A model generated the notes under the pieces. The model was not told the DNA's origin. It did not search any database and saw only the letters and a program-made list of their open reading frames with translations. Shown piece by piece: positions 26,031 to 37,797 of a stretch of 64,000 bases of DNA. The position numbers and the translations under genes were made by a program. The stretch is from Pyrocephalus nanus (taxonomy: Eukaryota > Chordata > Aves > Passeriformes > Tyrannidae), in the NCBI GenBank assembly GCA_038380795.1, contig CM076259.1:62019938-62083937 (forward strand), given 5' to 3'. Positions within the stretch are counted from its first letter, which is position 1, and the number at the start of each line of letters is the position of its first letter.

Positions 26031-27201
26031 CTATTTTTGGTGAAAATTCTTCAAATGTCAAAACACAGCTAAAATGCAGTAAACTGCAAGTAAAACAACC
26101 ATATTTGAAAGAATGCAAAAAGCGCTTTGGGAAATTGTTATCTTTGCAGTGACATCTTTGCTCTATATATTTACACAAATGCACAGAAAGATATTATATA
26201 TTAATTACACAGGAAAATCTTACTCATCTCTGTAGAAAAACAGGATAGAGATTTTACATGTGGCTCAGCTCTAGGATGATGTGATATTAGTGTCTGAGCT
26301 GTTTTCAAGATGCATTTTATCTAACACTGGGAAAGGGTATGGTTTGGCTGACTAAACTCTGGAGTGATGCTGAATGATAAAAGTGCTAAGGGGAATTTTT
26401 GGGGTGTCTAAAAGGCAACATATAAGACTCTGTAGGTGTAAAAAAAACCCCAAAAAGACTTTTTCTGGTGGTTGTATAAAAAGCTTACTGACATTTTGTG
26501 ACAAAGACTAACCTCCTCCCATACCATTAACATCCTCTTGCAAAACGTAGCTGTCTTAAAAACTGAATGCAATCTCGCTCCCATAGAGGAGTTATTTTGG
26601 CACTTTGGCTCATCTCACCCCTCCTTTAGAGTTTTGTTGTGCATTCAGGGTTCCAAACTGGAGCAGGCTGTAGCATACACAGGCACGACCAGTGAGAAGG
26701 GCAAGCAAACAAACCCAACAGCTCGTCTGGGATACACGCCACTAGTCATCTGCAAAACATTCAGCATCACAGACCTTTGTGAGCTGAGGCAAACCCTATA
26801 CTAGTTTCAGATGCTGGGGAGAGAGACCACTGCTCACCCCATCCTGCTGTGGGGTCTGACCCAGGCAAGGGATGGCTCCTTGGCTGCAGGAAAATGCTGA
26901 GCCAGGCAGCTTCTGGGAAAAGACATGCCATGAGCTAAAAAAGACTTAATACTTGGAGGCATGGTGTGGAAATAAAGGACTGATGGGGATGCTTGTAAAA
27001 GCAGTGTGTCCCAGGACAGATTTACATCAGGAGAAGTGCATTTGCATAATGGTGATGGGTGGTCTTCTCCAGCATATGCTCCTCAGATAGGCTGTCTTCT
27101 TTCCACAGTGAAGCTGAGGTAAGGTGACACTGTTGTTAGTGCAGAGGTCTGAGCTAACTCTCACTCGTAGGATTCCTGGAAGTCCCCTCGCCCTGTCTGA
27201 T

Positions 27202-27290
27202 CTCCATCCTGGAGTCTCCATAAAGCCCAGGGGGATCCTGGATGTCCCCCTGGGCTGGTCGGCCCGGCCCTTGCAGGGTCCTGTACCCTG
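27202..27290. other. Cluster of three GC-rich hairpins
   Basis: Three perfect inverted repeats follow one another. CTCCA/TGGAG has a 3-nt loop (27202-27214). AGCCCAGGGGG/CCCCCTGGGCT has an 11-nt loop (27224-27256). CAGGGT/ACCCTG has a 5-nt loop (27274-27290). GC-rich sequence with GGCCCGGCCC lies between the last two. The block is far richer in G+C than its surroundings. It may be a structured RNA element, a protein-binding site or part of an unrecognised repeat. Confidence 0.6.
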
Positions 27291-29752
27291 GGGAAGCTCT
27301 GGGCAGGATTCATCCCAGCCAACTCGTGGGCCAGTTGGTAGGGAGGACACGTCCATGAAGGCAGATTTGGATCTTCAAGAGGTTATCGGAGTTATTGTTC
27401 ACAAAGATCTTTTGCTTTTGTCTTGAAAGAAAGTCTGACATGAGCAGGACTTGCTGCTCTTATCTCCCCAAAGGCCCTCAGGTGGAAAAGCCCACTATGA
27501 CCTAAGCTGACCCTTGCTATAGGTGCTGAGGTAGATAGATGGTGGTCATAGATCTTGGTGGAGGTAAACATAATCCTGTGTCTGCTCCTTTCTCTTGCAG
27601 TGTAGTCCCAGAGCTTTGGACATGAAACTTTTCCCATCCCTACCTACCACTCTTTCAGGGCCTTGCTTCATGGGGAATGGGGAAATCCAGGTTCTATTGG
27701 GTTACGGAGAAAAAAGAGATCTTAATTTTTGTTGTACAAGGTCTGGACTTCCTGTTCTCTGATGATGGGCCTTCATTTAAGATCACCAGAGCAAATAAGT
27801 GATTTCTGCTGATTTTTGTGAAGTCCCTGGTGTGTGCTAACAGCTTTTCCAAAAAAGCTTTGCTTCTTTCTCTTGTAGTCCTAGACCGTGACTACATAGT
27901 AATCTCAGCCATGAATATTTTTGGAAAAATAACTTGGTTCCAGCAGGGTAAATAAAACTTTGAAAAGTCAGTGATCCTCTTTCCACCCCCACCAGCTTCA
28001 TAGAAAACACCTTGGGAACCAAAAAAGCACAATTACATTCGAATCTTGGAATTTCTTTAGCAAGAGGACTTCAGGAGTCCAACAAATACCAACCTCGAGG
28101 CAGTTGACTTAGTGGCTTTTCTCCTTAACATTGAAATCTCATTGAACTGGGGAGGTTGCCTGCCAGGTGTGAGTGGCAAAGCTGTCAGATATTGATTTTC
28201 AGTCTGCTAGTATTAAAAGCAAAACCACTTCTTTCATGTCACCAGGCACTGTATGAGCCACAGTGGCTTGCAGGGTATTTCTGTTCATTGTGGCAGTGAA
28301 GACAATAGAACATCCTGTGAAGTAACAGACTTAGCAAAACACCAAAGAGAAAATTGTGAAAAACACACTTCTCTGTTACTTTTTTTTTTTAACACAGACT
28401 TCTGGTTAGAAACACAAATATACTGGATCTGGAATGGCTTTCTCTTATGATTTCTTTTTAATCCTCTAACCATATAAAGCTCCACTCCCCTCCCTCAAAC
28501 CCCGTTAAAGCTTGATGTGGGAGAACACAGGCTCTTTTTCCTACTGCTTTCAGTCACTGTCTGACATATTCAGAATGTGCCTTGATGTGTCCGCTGCTTT
28601 TAATATTGCTGGCTAACACAAAGCACTAGATTTGTTCCCTGCTACTGACACTCATATTTTGTATTTCTGTAGCAAAATATTGCTGTATTTTTCAAGGGCA
28701 TTACATGGGAGAACAATGTAAAAACCTCCATAAAGTCACTGCTTTTCGCTAACTTGGTCCTGATGGACCAATTTCCTATGGCATGACATACTTATAGACT
28801 GGGGCATCTTGAATGCTGAGTATTACATTAGTAGGCCTTGATGCTTGCAAGCAAAATGCTTGTTGTTGCAGTTTTGGCTTTGAAGCTGGTGGAAACTTTA
28901 TTTATTCTCTTAAATTTATTAGTGCCTGTCTTCAGTGTTCTTTGGGGTACTGCACTGTTGGAAGCATAACTTCAGAAATGGGACTTGATTTTGAGGTGCT
29001 CCAGCCTGCACAAACAAAATGGGACTTTTTGTCTTTTTTTGGTGAAAGGCATCATGAAATGAAATGACTGCCTACTGACATACCTCTCCCTTGTGTTTTC
29101 AGGCATGTGCAACTTCCTTTGCTACTCCCCGGACTAGGTCCATGTCCAGTCTAGATATATTTAAAGTTTATTGCACCTCCCTCAAAGCTGGCTGAACTCT
29201 GTTGTTGGGTGAAATGATTCCTTGAATATCTACTAAATTTATGTTTGCAACACTATCATTTCAATATTATTTAGAATGGGTGATGGTCTATGAAGAGAAT
29301 GATCTGCCAGAAGTTCAGGGTTGGTATTGATCAGCTATGCTGCCCACTCTTACAGACCTTTGATGGGGTATCAGTATCAAAACAGGAAATGATGTGGGAA
29401 ATGTTAATAAAACTTGACAACAAGAGCTCAAAAGGTGTTTGATCCACCGTTGAAGTGTACATAACTATTACAGGATGAGGAAACAGGAAATACGCCGAGG
29501 GGGAGGAGATAAGAACTGAGAACTGTAAAAAGAGTAAAAACACTGAACTTGAAAAATTCCAAGTCACCTTTTCTAAGTCAACTGGCATGCATGAGGCATT
29601 TGTCACAACACACAGCTCCTCATTTAGGCATTACACACGTAAAACCCAAGGAGCCAGAACTGCTCCTTCAGTTCTGAGATCTTTCAGTAAAAATTTTTAT
29701 CATAGCACAGATTGTGAGACCAAGTTAATGCCAAAAAGAAAAACTCAAAATG

Positions 29753-29808
29753 AGAAAAAAAAAACAAAACAAACCACCAAAACGAAACAAAAACCCCAAC
29801 CCCAAACT
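29753..29808 (+). repeat. A-rich CAAA/CCAAA low-complexity tract
   Basis: Interrupted A runs separated by C or CC on the plus strand. It resembles a decayed A-rich tail, but no retroelement body is recognisable upstream. Confidence 0.6.
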
Positions 29809-29977
29809 TATTTGCAAGCAAGGGTTTTAAAATTTTCAAAGCCAAATCAGCTCTCTGTGGTTCCTGTTTCTTCCAACTCTGCATTTGCCTACAGCTTCAA
29901 ATAAATTAAATAGCGTAGTGTTACTCCTGTTCAAAAGGAGTATTGTCATTTCATGATAATTTCTTTTTTCTCCTCAG

Positions 29978-30037
29978 ATGTCCAGCACACCACCCCACAC
30001 TTTCCCAAAAGCAAATGTCAGAAAAGAAAGAAAGAAG
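29978..30037 (+). other. Candidate 60-bp internal exon (weak)
   Basis: A strong acceptor, TTTCTTTTTTCTCCTCAG, ends at 29977. AAG|GTACAC at 30037/30038 could be a donor, though its +4 to +6 positions are poor. The 60 bp between are a multiple of three and open in all three frames, so they give no coding signal of their own. The A/G-rich right half could act as a purine-rich splicing enhancer. No protein family is recognised. Confidence 0.15.
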
Positions 30038-30284
30038 GTACACACTCTCCTTTTCCTGCTGTGTTTTATCACAGTAGGTTCTTTGCTTTCTTCTTGTCGA
30101 GGCTCACATGATGAGTTCCCTAGTAGCTCAAAGTGTTACTCAATGAAGTCTAGAGGCAATTAGGAAAGAAATGTTCAAGGAAAAGAAACTGATTTCAGTA
30201 TAAGATCAACAAGATTTTCCCTTATGTCACCTTTCATTAACAGTATTAGAAGCATTTATTTTAAACACTTGAAGTCACAAGTTA

Positions 30285-30405
30285 TAGTTTACAGAAAAAG
30301 AAACTGAGCTTCAGAGTTGATCTTTGATAATTAGTAAACTAATTGTAGAGTTCAGGTATGCTGATTTTTAACCTCTGGCCCATGTCTATTGGATGATACC
30401 ATTTC
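30285..30405 (-). mobile_element. Second, more diverged MIR-like SINE remnant
   Basis: AGTTTACAGAAAAAGAAACT and GAGCTTCAGAGTTGATC resemble the reverse complement of the MIR core (TTTACAGATGAGGAAACTGA, GGCTCAGAGAG). The far end, CCCATGTCTATTGGATGATACC, fits the tRNA-related head of such elements. The middle is poorly conserved, so this is less certain than the copy near 3 kb. Confidence 0.45.
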
Positions 30406-32188
30406 CTGTTTCAAATATGCTGAAAGGAACCATTTTCTTATATTCAGGAAACCCACTATATTTCTTAAAATGTTTTTTTGGACCTTGAAAACAGGGAGCA
30501 GTAGTTACAGGTTGCATACTTCCTTCTAGTCCTGCACAAACTGATGGGACTTTGTGTCTTCAAGACAGGGGACAGAAAGGAGATGTCTCTTGTGTCATGA
30601 AGCCAAGGAAAGAAGGACTGGTCTGTGGATCAAGAACAAGAGCTTCCAAGCTGTGGAAGCAAAGGAAATTGCTAAGTGTCTTCTGGTTCTTGGGGCCTTG
30701 TGTAGGATTCATTCTGCCTAAATGTTGATGTTCATTTCACTGCCAAAATCATATCTAAGACAAGTCAGACATATCACCCTGTAGCAATATATTAGTATCT
30801 GGGCACTCACTGCAAAAAACAGCAACCCAGGGTTTCAGTGTTTACCTTATGAATTTTGAAGAGCAGACTCTTCCCCTCTCCCCTCAAGGAGAAGCCTGCT
30901 TAGAGAGAAGGAGTATGGAGATGTAAGGGGGAGGAAGATCTGCCCTGTGCTATGGCTATTCCTCACTGTTCTTAGTTTAAAATTATGCATTGCCTTCTGC
31001 TAATTTGGCAGGCACAGAGGGCTCTGGCAGGAGCTGGCTGCCTTTGTGCTTTAACACACGCTGCACTTTCTTCAGGAAGGGAAATAGAAGTGAATGTGAA
31101 GTCACTGCTTGGCAACTTGGACAAGACATGCGACTACCACAGCTTGGACACTTCTGTGTACTTGTTTCACTCTCTGTGATTTCCACCTATTGGCTTTATG
31201 GGCAGCGGGTCAGTATTGGCCTTGTATAAGCATCTGATCCACAGATCATGTGAGCTCTGCTGTGTTGTTCCATAGAGGCAACCCCTTTTGGTGGCAGCAC
31301 ATTGCTTGTTGATACAACTATGACAGCCAGAAATGTAAAGATTTAATGATGCCAGTTATTGAACTGCTCCTGCTAAACTTCCTAAGTATCTTAATATACT
31401 TGTTTGTTGTTTTTTGAAATTATTTTAGTGGCGGTTGGGTGAAATGCAGTGCTACAACTCTTGATAGATATGTTAAGCTAAGCACATGCTTGTGTTGTTG
31501 AGTCTGTGTGTGTATCTGTTTACACACATATTCACATACACACACAATTGTACCTGTCCTTCATCTCATATTGGAGGTTTGCCCCATTTTAAGTACAGAA
31601 GTCTATTGTTTCTAGCCTTAAAAATGACCCTCCCTTGAGGCCATTGCCTGGCAACTTCCTCCAAGGTTCTTTCATATCCTATATTAGACAGAAATATGGA
31701 TTTGCTCTTAAGCAGAGTGAAATATCATCTGTATGTTGGCCTGTCATACTGGAGACAGTGTAGCTGGTGATAAGTTCCCTTTTTCTCAACCCGCAAAGGC
31801 AGGAAAGATAATACAGTCACCTATTATGAAACAGGCTTTTTATAGAAGATGATTCTCTGTGACACAGTCTTCTTGTGTGTGTTTAACTCTGGGTGGTGAT
31901 AATGAAAACAAAGTAAACTTGTGGCTATTGCAATGTGACCATGCTCTTCTTTAAGACTGACTGTGTGAGAGCACTTCTATTAGTCTCTTTATTGAAAGGC
32001 AAACAAGTCTATATCCAGTGTGGCTAGTGAGTCATCTTTTGGTCCAGTTCATGGGTTTCCAGCTTACCCCAGCATTTCTAAACTCTTCTGACTATTTGTT
32101 CATTGTGAATCTGGTCAGGTAGTGTTTGCAGGTGCCTTGGAAAGGCACTGGGAGCTGAGAAGTGTGCCTAACATGGTGTGTCCTCATG
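30406..32188. other. Unique-looking noncoding DNA left of the solo LTR
   Basis: No frame above 80 codons. It contains the TG/CA hairpin and no internal retroviral sequence, which supports a solo rather than a paired LTR. Confidence 0.6.
31505..31546. repeat. TG/CA dinucleotide inverted repeat (hairpin)
   Basis: TGTGTGTGTAT at 31505-31515 pairs exactly with ATACACACACA at 31536-31546 across a 20-nt loop, which itself contains TACACACA. This appears to be two opposed dinucleotide tracts. Confidence 0.85.
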
Positions 32189-32193
32189 GGCTC
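32189..32193. repeat. 5' target-site duplication of the solo LTR (GGCTC)
   Basis: GGCTC sits directly before the TG start of the LTR and recurs at 33310-33314. A 6-bp reading (GGGCTC) is also possible if the LTR ends one base earlier, but the 5-bp reading leaves a terminal dinucleotide nearer the canonical CA. Confidence 0.85.
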
Positions 32194-32345
32194 TGTAGTG
32201 GGTTTCTGTGGCTAGGTTTTGTTGGCGGGGTGGGAGGGTACTACAGGGGTGGTTTCTGTTAGAAGCTGCTGGAAGCTTCCCCTGTCTGGTGGAGAGAATG
32301 CCAGCCAGCTCTGGAACGGACTTCGTGTCACTTGCCAAGGCCAAG

Positions 32346-32387
32346 CCAATTAGGAGCAATAGTAATGCCTCTGTGACAACATATTTA
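32346..32387 (+). promoter_or_regulatory. Putative LTR promoter: CCAAT box and TATA-like motif
   Basis: CCAAT at 32346-32350 is followed about 30 bases later by ATATTTA at 32381-32387. This is a typical U3 order for a retroviral LTR. Transcription would run rightward into 33.3 kb and beyond. Present activity cannot be judged from sequence. Confidence 0.5.
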
Positions 32388-32509
32388 GGAACAGAAGGTT
32401 GTTGCACAGATGAAAATTCCAGCCAGGGAAGAGGGGAGTGAGAACATGTGAACAAGGTAGACACCAAGGTCAGTGCAGAAGGAGGGGCAGGAGGTGCTCC
32501 AGGCACCGG

Positions 32510-32945
32510 AGCTGAGGCCCTGCAGCCCGTGGTGCAGACCATGGTGGGGCAGCTGTGCCCCTGCAGCCTGTGGAGGACCATCAGGGTGCAGAGACCCCCC
32601 TGCAGCCCATGGAGGAGCCCATGCTGGAGCAGGTGGATATCTGAAGGAGGCTGTGATGCCATGGGAGGCCCAAGATGGAGTAGGGTCCTGCTGGGGACCT
32701 GCAGCCCATGGAGAAAAGAGCCCACACTGGAGCAGGCTTTTCCCAGGCAGGACTTGTAGCCCCTGTGGGGAACCCGTGTCGGTACAGTTTATTTGTGAAG
32801 GACTTCACCACATGGAGAAGTGACCCACAGAACAGCAGTTTCATGAAGAATTGTTGCCTGTGGGATGGAATTACGTTGGAGAGGTCTGTGAAGGACTGTC
32901 TCCCATGGGAGGGACCCCATGGGAGCAGGGGAAGGACTCCTCTCC
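32510..32945 (+). repeat. Degenerate tandem units inside the LTR
   Basis: Roughly 35-45-bp units recur with the core CTGCAGCC(C/T)(G/A)TGG followed by GGAGCAGG-like sequence: near 32520, 32560, 32600, 32700 and, more diverged, 32756 and 32897. Similar GC-rich internal repeats are part of this LTR family as I remember it. They explain the overlapping open frames here on both strands. Confidence 0.6.
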
Positions 32946-33014
32946 CTGAGCAGTGGCAGAAACAACAACTGACTGTAACCCCTATTCTCTGACTCCCTGC
33001 TCTGCCTGCTCTGC

Positions 33015-33066
33015 GGGGGTTGGGGGGGGGGGGAAGTAGAAGTTGGAAGGAATGAGGGATGGGGGG
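33015..33066 (+). other. G-rich tract with quadruplex potential inside the LTR
   Basis: A G5 run, TT, a G12 run, then GGG and G6 runs further on. Four or more G-tracts with short loops could form a quadruplex. The 12-G run is also a probable length-variable and error-prone site in sequencing. Confidence 0.5.
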
Positions 33067-33120
33067 AAGGTGTTTTTAAGATTATTTTGCTTCTCACTCT
33101 TTTGTTCTGATCTTATTAGT

Positions 33121-33126
33121 AATAAA
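33121..33126 (+). terminator. LTR polyadenylation signal AATAAA
   Basis: AATAAA follows a T-rich stretch in the 3' third of the LTR, where the R-region poly(A) signal of this family is expected. It could end transcripts begun in the LTR or read through from the left. Confidence 0.6.
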
Positions 33127-33309
33127 TTTAATTAATATCCCCACTTTGAGTCTGTTTTGCCCATGATGGTGATCAGTAAGTGACCTCTTCCAGCTCTTAA
33201 CTCATGAATCTTTCGTTGTTTTCTTTTCTCTCCTCTGTCCAGTTGCAGAGGGGAGGGAGAGAGTGGTTTTAGTGGGTACCTGTTATCCAGCCAGGATCAA
33301 CCTCCTACG

Positions 33310-33314
33310 GGCTC
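33310..33314. repeat. 3' target-site duplication of the solo LTR (GGCTC)
   Basis: Exact copy of the pentamer before the LTR. The match is perfect, so neither copy has mutated since insertion. Confidence 0.85.
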
Positions 33315-34426
33315 TTAGGGGGAAGCCTTGTTTGTTGATGTAGGTCAAGTGCAGGTGGGTCCCATGCCAGCAAGAAGAAAACGTTGGTGTGGAAATGGTA
33401 ATAAGAAGTGAGATGTGGAGAGGGATGACACATGCAGGATGAGGGGTGAGGTAATTCTTTCCAATTGTCCTTGGTCCTCCTTTTTTGTCTTACTGCTTTC
33501 GAATTAGTAGTCTCTTCTTTGAAATTCTTTTCCTCCCTTTTTCAGATAGAAAACAGCAGTGGAGGGCAGCAGTTTTGGGAGGACTGTGTGCTGCTTTCCA
33601 TGTAGACAGAGTGCCTTACTACCTTGGATTAAATATTTAAGAAACTCAAACAAACTCAAACCCCACCAAAGTAAGCTGTGCAAAACTCCCTATGTAAATT
33701 AGACTTTTCTGAATGGGAGCAATAAAGAATGTTTTAGCTAGAGGGACATTCTATGAACACTTTTCTCTTTGTGTTTATCTATTCATTAGAAAATGAGAGT
33801 GGATGTAAATGAGCCCAGTGAACACCAGTTGAGGTAAAGGCGGGACATAGATGAGCAATAAGCAGAGACAAGATAACAGTTCTGTGGGAGCTGAACAACC
33901 TGCAAGGCTTTGAGGGACACAGATTATTTTTGTGAAGGTGCACAAGGTAGCTTGTGCCCAGCCTGTTGCCAAGGTCATCTAAAGTGATGCCAATGGAATA
34001 TAATTTTCAACATTGTGCAAGGCCTTGAAGGCATAAAACCAAAGCTCCCAGCACAACAATAAGTTCAAACTGCTGACTGATGGAGAGCTTGACCTTAACA
34101 ATCTCCTTTCCTGTCAAAGACCACACAGCAATGAACTCTTGGCTGTGCTGGCCTGGTGCAAACCACCAGAGATAGCTCATGGCTCCAGTGAGGTGACATG
34201 GGCAGAAGAGACCCCAGGATAAAGGCATCCAACCCTGCCCTGATTGCTACTGCTCAGGCATAGAATGCAAAAAGGGACAAGGTGCAGGATAAGCCTAAGA
34301 AAAATCCAATGTAAGTGTGACTAAAGCAGCCTTATCAGAGGCTTTAGTCTTGGCAGTTAGTCAGGACCAAGATGGTGGCACCTGGCAGTGTCTCCTCAGG
34401 TACCAATGCCCTCTATATACTGCAAG

Positions 34427-34474
34427 TATAATACATATTATATATATTATTTATATTATATTATAAATATAATT
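34427..34474. repeat. AT-rich low-complexity tract
   Basis: Interrupted TA/TTATA repeats lie between two GC-richer flanks. No promoter context is evident. Confidence 0.8.
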
Positions 34475-36419
34475 TTTCTCACTACCTGGACTGTGCCATC
34501 TGGAGTGGCAGTATGTCACTTTGCTGGAGTGGCTTGTGGCCTGGTGTGAGACGGCAGCTCTTTTTTTCTGTGCAGAAACAGGTCACTGTGGTTAACCATG
34601 CTGACTCCTTTAGGTGCAAACAGTTCTTCCTGAGCTTATACATATTGATCCTCTCTGTGACATCAACAATATGGTATGTAGGAGGAGAGATATGCTGACT
34701 TCAGCCATTTAAACTTCTGACAAAATCCCCCATAAGGAAGACCTGTGGATACAGGAGCGAGAAGTTGCCAGAAGCAGGCACTGACCTGTGGAAATAAACG
34801 GCCACTTGACAGCCAGCAAATGATGGCACTCAAGAAATGCCCTGTTCTGTGTAGGGCATGGCTTGGGGCAAAATAAATCGGGGGAAAAAAGAAGAAAATA
34901 TTTTTGAGATGCTATTTCACTACCAAACCTTTTCAAGAGCTCCAGGAGATTCCTGTGCTGCCCCATTTCATACTGAACTATGTGTTTTAATCAGAAGAGC
35001 CATAAGCAAACCATGCAGTGGCCTTAGGCTCTGCAGACCAAACCCTAGTGCTACAAGGTAACTGAGCTCCACCAACCTGTGTGCCCCATGACCACAGAAA
35101 ATACCTTGCAATCAGAAGGAGAAGAGGAGGCCCTGGGATATGCAACTGTCCTGATGAAGCTCCAGACAGCCAGGAGGTGGAGAGATGGTAGTGAAGCAGG
35201 AGAGGGTCACCTTGATCTAGAAGCTCCAGGAGGCTCTGCAGTTAATACTGCCAATGGCACGTGGAGATAGGAAAGGAAAGCACAGTGAAGCACTCTGAAG
35301 GCTTTATGTTATATATCAGTACAGAAATACCACCAAGATGAGTATTGGACCCTGTCACACTCAGCAAAAATGTAATAACAGATATGTTAGAATTGTTTTA
35401 TATAGGTCTTTCTCTGCAGCTGTATTAATTTTACAAGAAAAACCCATAGAGGTAAGTACTCCCACTACCTACTACTAGAATAACGACATTTAAAATTTCT
35501 GTTTTCATAGTTATGAACTGCAAGTTTTATGCCAATGATTAAATTGTGAAATACTCTAAAAATTTAGGAAATTCTAACAGAAAAAAGAACTGTACATTTT
35601 GTCCTTTTTAAAAACAAAATATTTTTTCCCATTTTTCCTGGAATAAAGCACTGTTTTATGCTGATACAGCCATTTGTTTGCTTCTGTATTATGAGTTAGT
35701 TGCATCTCCGAATCAGGAGTGCAGGTATCTGGCTAAAGTTGCTGAAAAGTTATCGACATCTGTGTAAAAACCCATGGACTAGAAAAACTGGGAATTGATT
35801 GATGAAATTTATTGAACTAGTGTTGTGCCTGTGACCCTGACAATACGTGGCATATATTTTGCCAAAGAGTAAGATATCCTGCAATATAGCTGTATTTTTT
35901 TAATGCTTTCTGGAGACTACCTGTTCATCTTGTCTGACTGGGTCTGCATCATGCCCTTCCCAGAAGTTGCATCTCTCCCAAATTAGGGACAAGATCTGGT
36001 CATGGAAATTTAGTAATTTTCTGGTGATCTGGGAAACAAGAACCCATCTGATGCATCCTTGTCTGTTCCTGACCACTTTTTTCCTGAACCTGTTGTTTTC
36101 TCAAACTATTGAACACATACGGTGCTTTGCATCCCTGTGCTAGTGTGTCTTTCAAACAAGCATATGTAGTCAATGGCTTAGAGATGCATATTAGAACCAG
36201 AGGGATAATCTCCCTGGAGTTTCAGTAGAGCTGAATGAGGGAAACACTGAATAGGTGAGTCAGCTCTTCTTGTGAGTTGGGTTTGAAAGGTGGGAACAAA
36301 ACTTGTTTTGTTGTCATGATTAGAGGACAGGAGAGCTCACTGCATATGGACCCACTGCAGCCTCGATCAGCCAGCAGTCAGCTGTGGGGCTTGCGGTTGT
36401 CTGTCAAGGGATATCTGTG

Positions 36420-36530
36420 CAATATTAACTTCACGGTTTATTAGCTCGGGAATATGATGTCCATCCTGATATATTCTGTATTATCTGTAGTATTATTGTT
36501 TACGTTGCTGTATAACACCCTCCATGGCAA
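36420..36530. promoter_or_regulatory. Short AT-rich block keeping CpGs
   Basis: ATTAACTTCACGG, TTTATTAGCTCGGG and TTATTGTTTACGTTGC keep three CpGs in AT-rich sequence and include a forkhead-type TGTTTAC. It may be under constraint. Confidence 0.22.
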
Positions 36531-37781
36531 ATCTGGAAGAAAAGCAGTGGTGAAATAGTAAATGAAAACGTGGGAAACTCCCTTTTCTCATGTGTACAGG
36601 AAATGCATGAAGTCACAATTGCACAAATGGTGAGTGGATGAATTATACTTACCCCCATCTATGCTGTGCCACTGAGCAGGGTGTTATCCTGTGGGCAGAA
36701 GTGATTGATGGAGAGGATGGATCTTGAGAGGGAATGAAGCAAAGACTGCAGAAAACTGAGGGACAGACCCCTACTTTCCTCTGCTCTAGCACCAGAACAT
36801 CTTTTTGTAGTTCACGCAGCAGTGTGAACAGCATCTGTTGCAGAGTTTAATCTCACTCCAGGGGAGAAGTGTGTGCACTGGAGTATGCTGTTTTGCTGTG
36901 GAGGAGGGTAGCTGTTGATGGTAGATGTGCTAAGTGCAATCATACTAGAGAGGGAAAGAGCCAAGATATGGGTCGTGCTGGTGCAGATGGAGGTGATATG
37001 AACAGGTGATGGTGCCCAGACCCTGGGAAAGCCCTGATGCAGCTGCAGGGAATTTCAGGATCTGTCATAAATAAACTTTACCCTCTCCCCTACTGCGGCC
37101 TCTGAAGATGCTGAGACCACTGCCTGCCATGAGACAGTTCTGGTTACAGTTTGTTGCTATTCACACCACTGAACTCTCCTTGTGGAGAAGCACAACTCTC
37201 TTGGGCCAAGGCATGTCTACCTGGTGTTAAGCATTCCAAGTCATGGGCTGTGGACATCAGCTTGAAAAGTTGCAAATTCCTTTAGAGCCTCCCTGCCTTA
37301 TCTGCGTGCAACCTCTCTCCTTCCAAACCCTCAATGTTTTACCTTTTCTCCTCACAGAAGACTAAAAAAAAGTGATTTTTAGGACTCAGATGACATAAAA
37401 TGCATTTATTTTTGAAATTTTTTGCTTGTAATCAAAAGAGAATTTTGCTGTGTAACCATCTTCTGTGATATAGGGGCTGGGCATTTGGTTGTCATATGAC
37501 TGGGATGTATAATTATAGAACATGTTATGGTTTGATGGATGAAGTCATTAAGAGCATAGTAATTAGTACCAGCCTTTTACTTTGAACTGCTGTGTGGTGT
37601 CACATGTTCCTTACAATGAACTACATCTGTGCACACACACAGAATGCAGCTTTCTAACCATCTGATGCCTCAGGCTTACGTATTGTTATTCTGTATCCAT
37701 CCAGAACATTTTTCATGCAGTTTAAAAATACACAGCAAACCAGACAGCAGTCTATAGCTTCCTACCTCCTAGAAATTACAC

Positions 37782-37797
37782 TTTTTTTTTTTTTTTT
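37782..37797. repeat. Poly(T) run, 16 nt
   Basis: Uninterrupted T16 in unique-looking sequence. Confidence 0.95.

Larger units (their letters stand above)
19491..30284. other. Mostly unique-looking noncoding DNA, no gene seen
   Basis: Moderate-GC stretches at 20.5-20.9, 21.9-22.3, 23.0-23.3, 24.2-24.7 and 27.1-27.4 kb give overlapping frames of 80-130 codons on both strands, without family similarity I can recognise. The CpG cluster, hairpin cluster and two exon candidates are listed separately. Confidence 0.55.
32194..33309 (+). mobile_element. Solo LTR of an endogenous retrovirus, ERVL-like, passerine type
   Basis: This 1116-bp element starts TGTAGTGGG and ends CCTACG (a canonical CA end changed to CG). 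It is flanked by identical GGCTC pentamers, the hallmark of integrase-mediated insertion. In order it holds a CCAAT box, a TATA-like ATATTTA, a degenerate tandem block with CTGCAGCCCATGG-type units, a G-rich tract, an AATAAA signal, and a 3' part reading TCTGTTTTGCCCATGATGGT then ATCCAGCCAGGATCAACC. I recognise this layout as a very common passerine LTR; the ERVL class is inferred from that memory and the 5-bp duplication. No primer-binding site, gag, pol or env lies on either side, so it is a solo LTR left by LTR-LTR recombination. Reading frames inside it on both strands are incidental. The family is confident, the exact subfamily unknown. Confidence 0.9.

Noticed and set aside
32168..32725. 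185-codon minus-strand frame.
   Set aside because: It is antisense to the solo LTR and arises from its GC-rich internal repeats, not from a gene.
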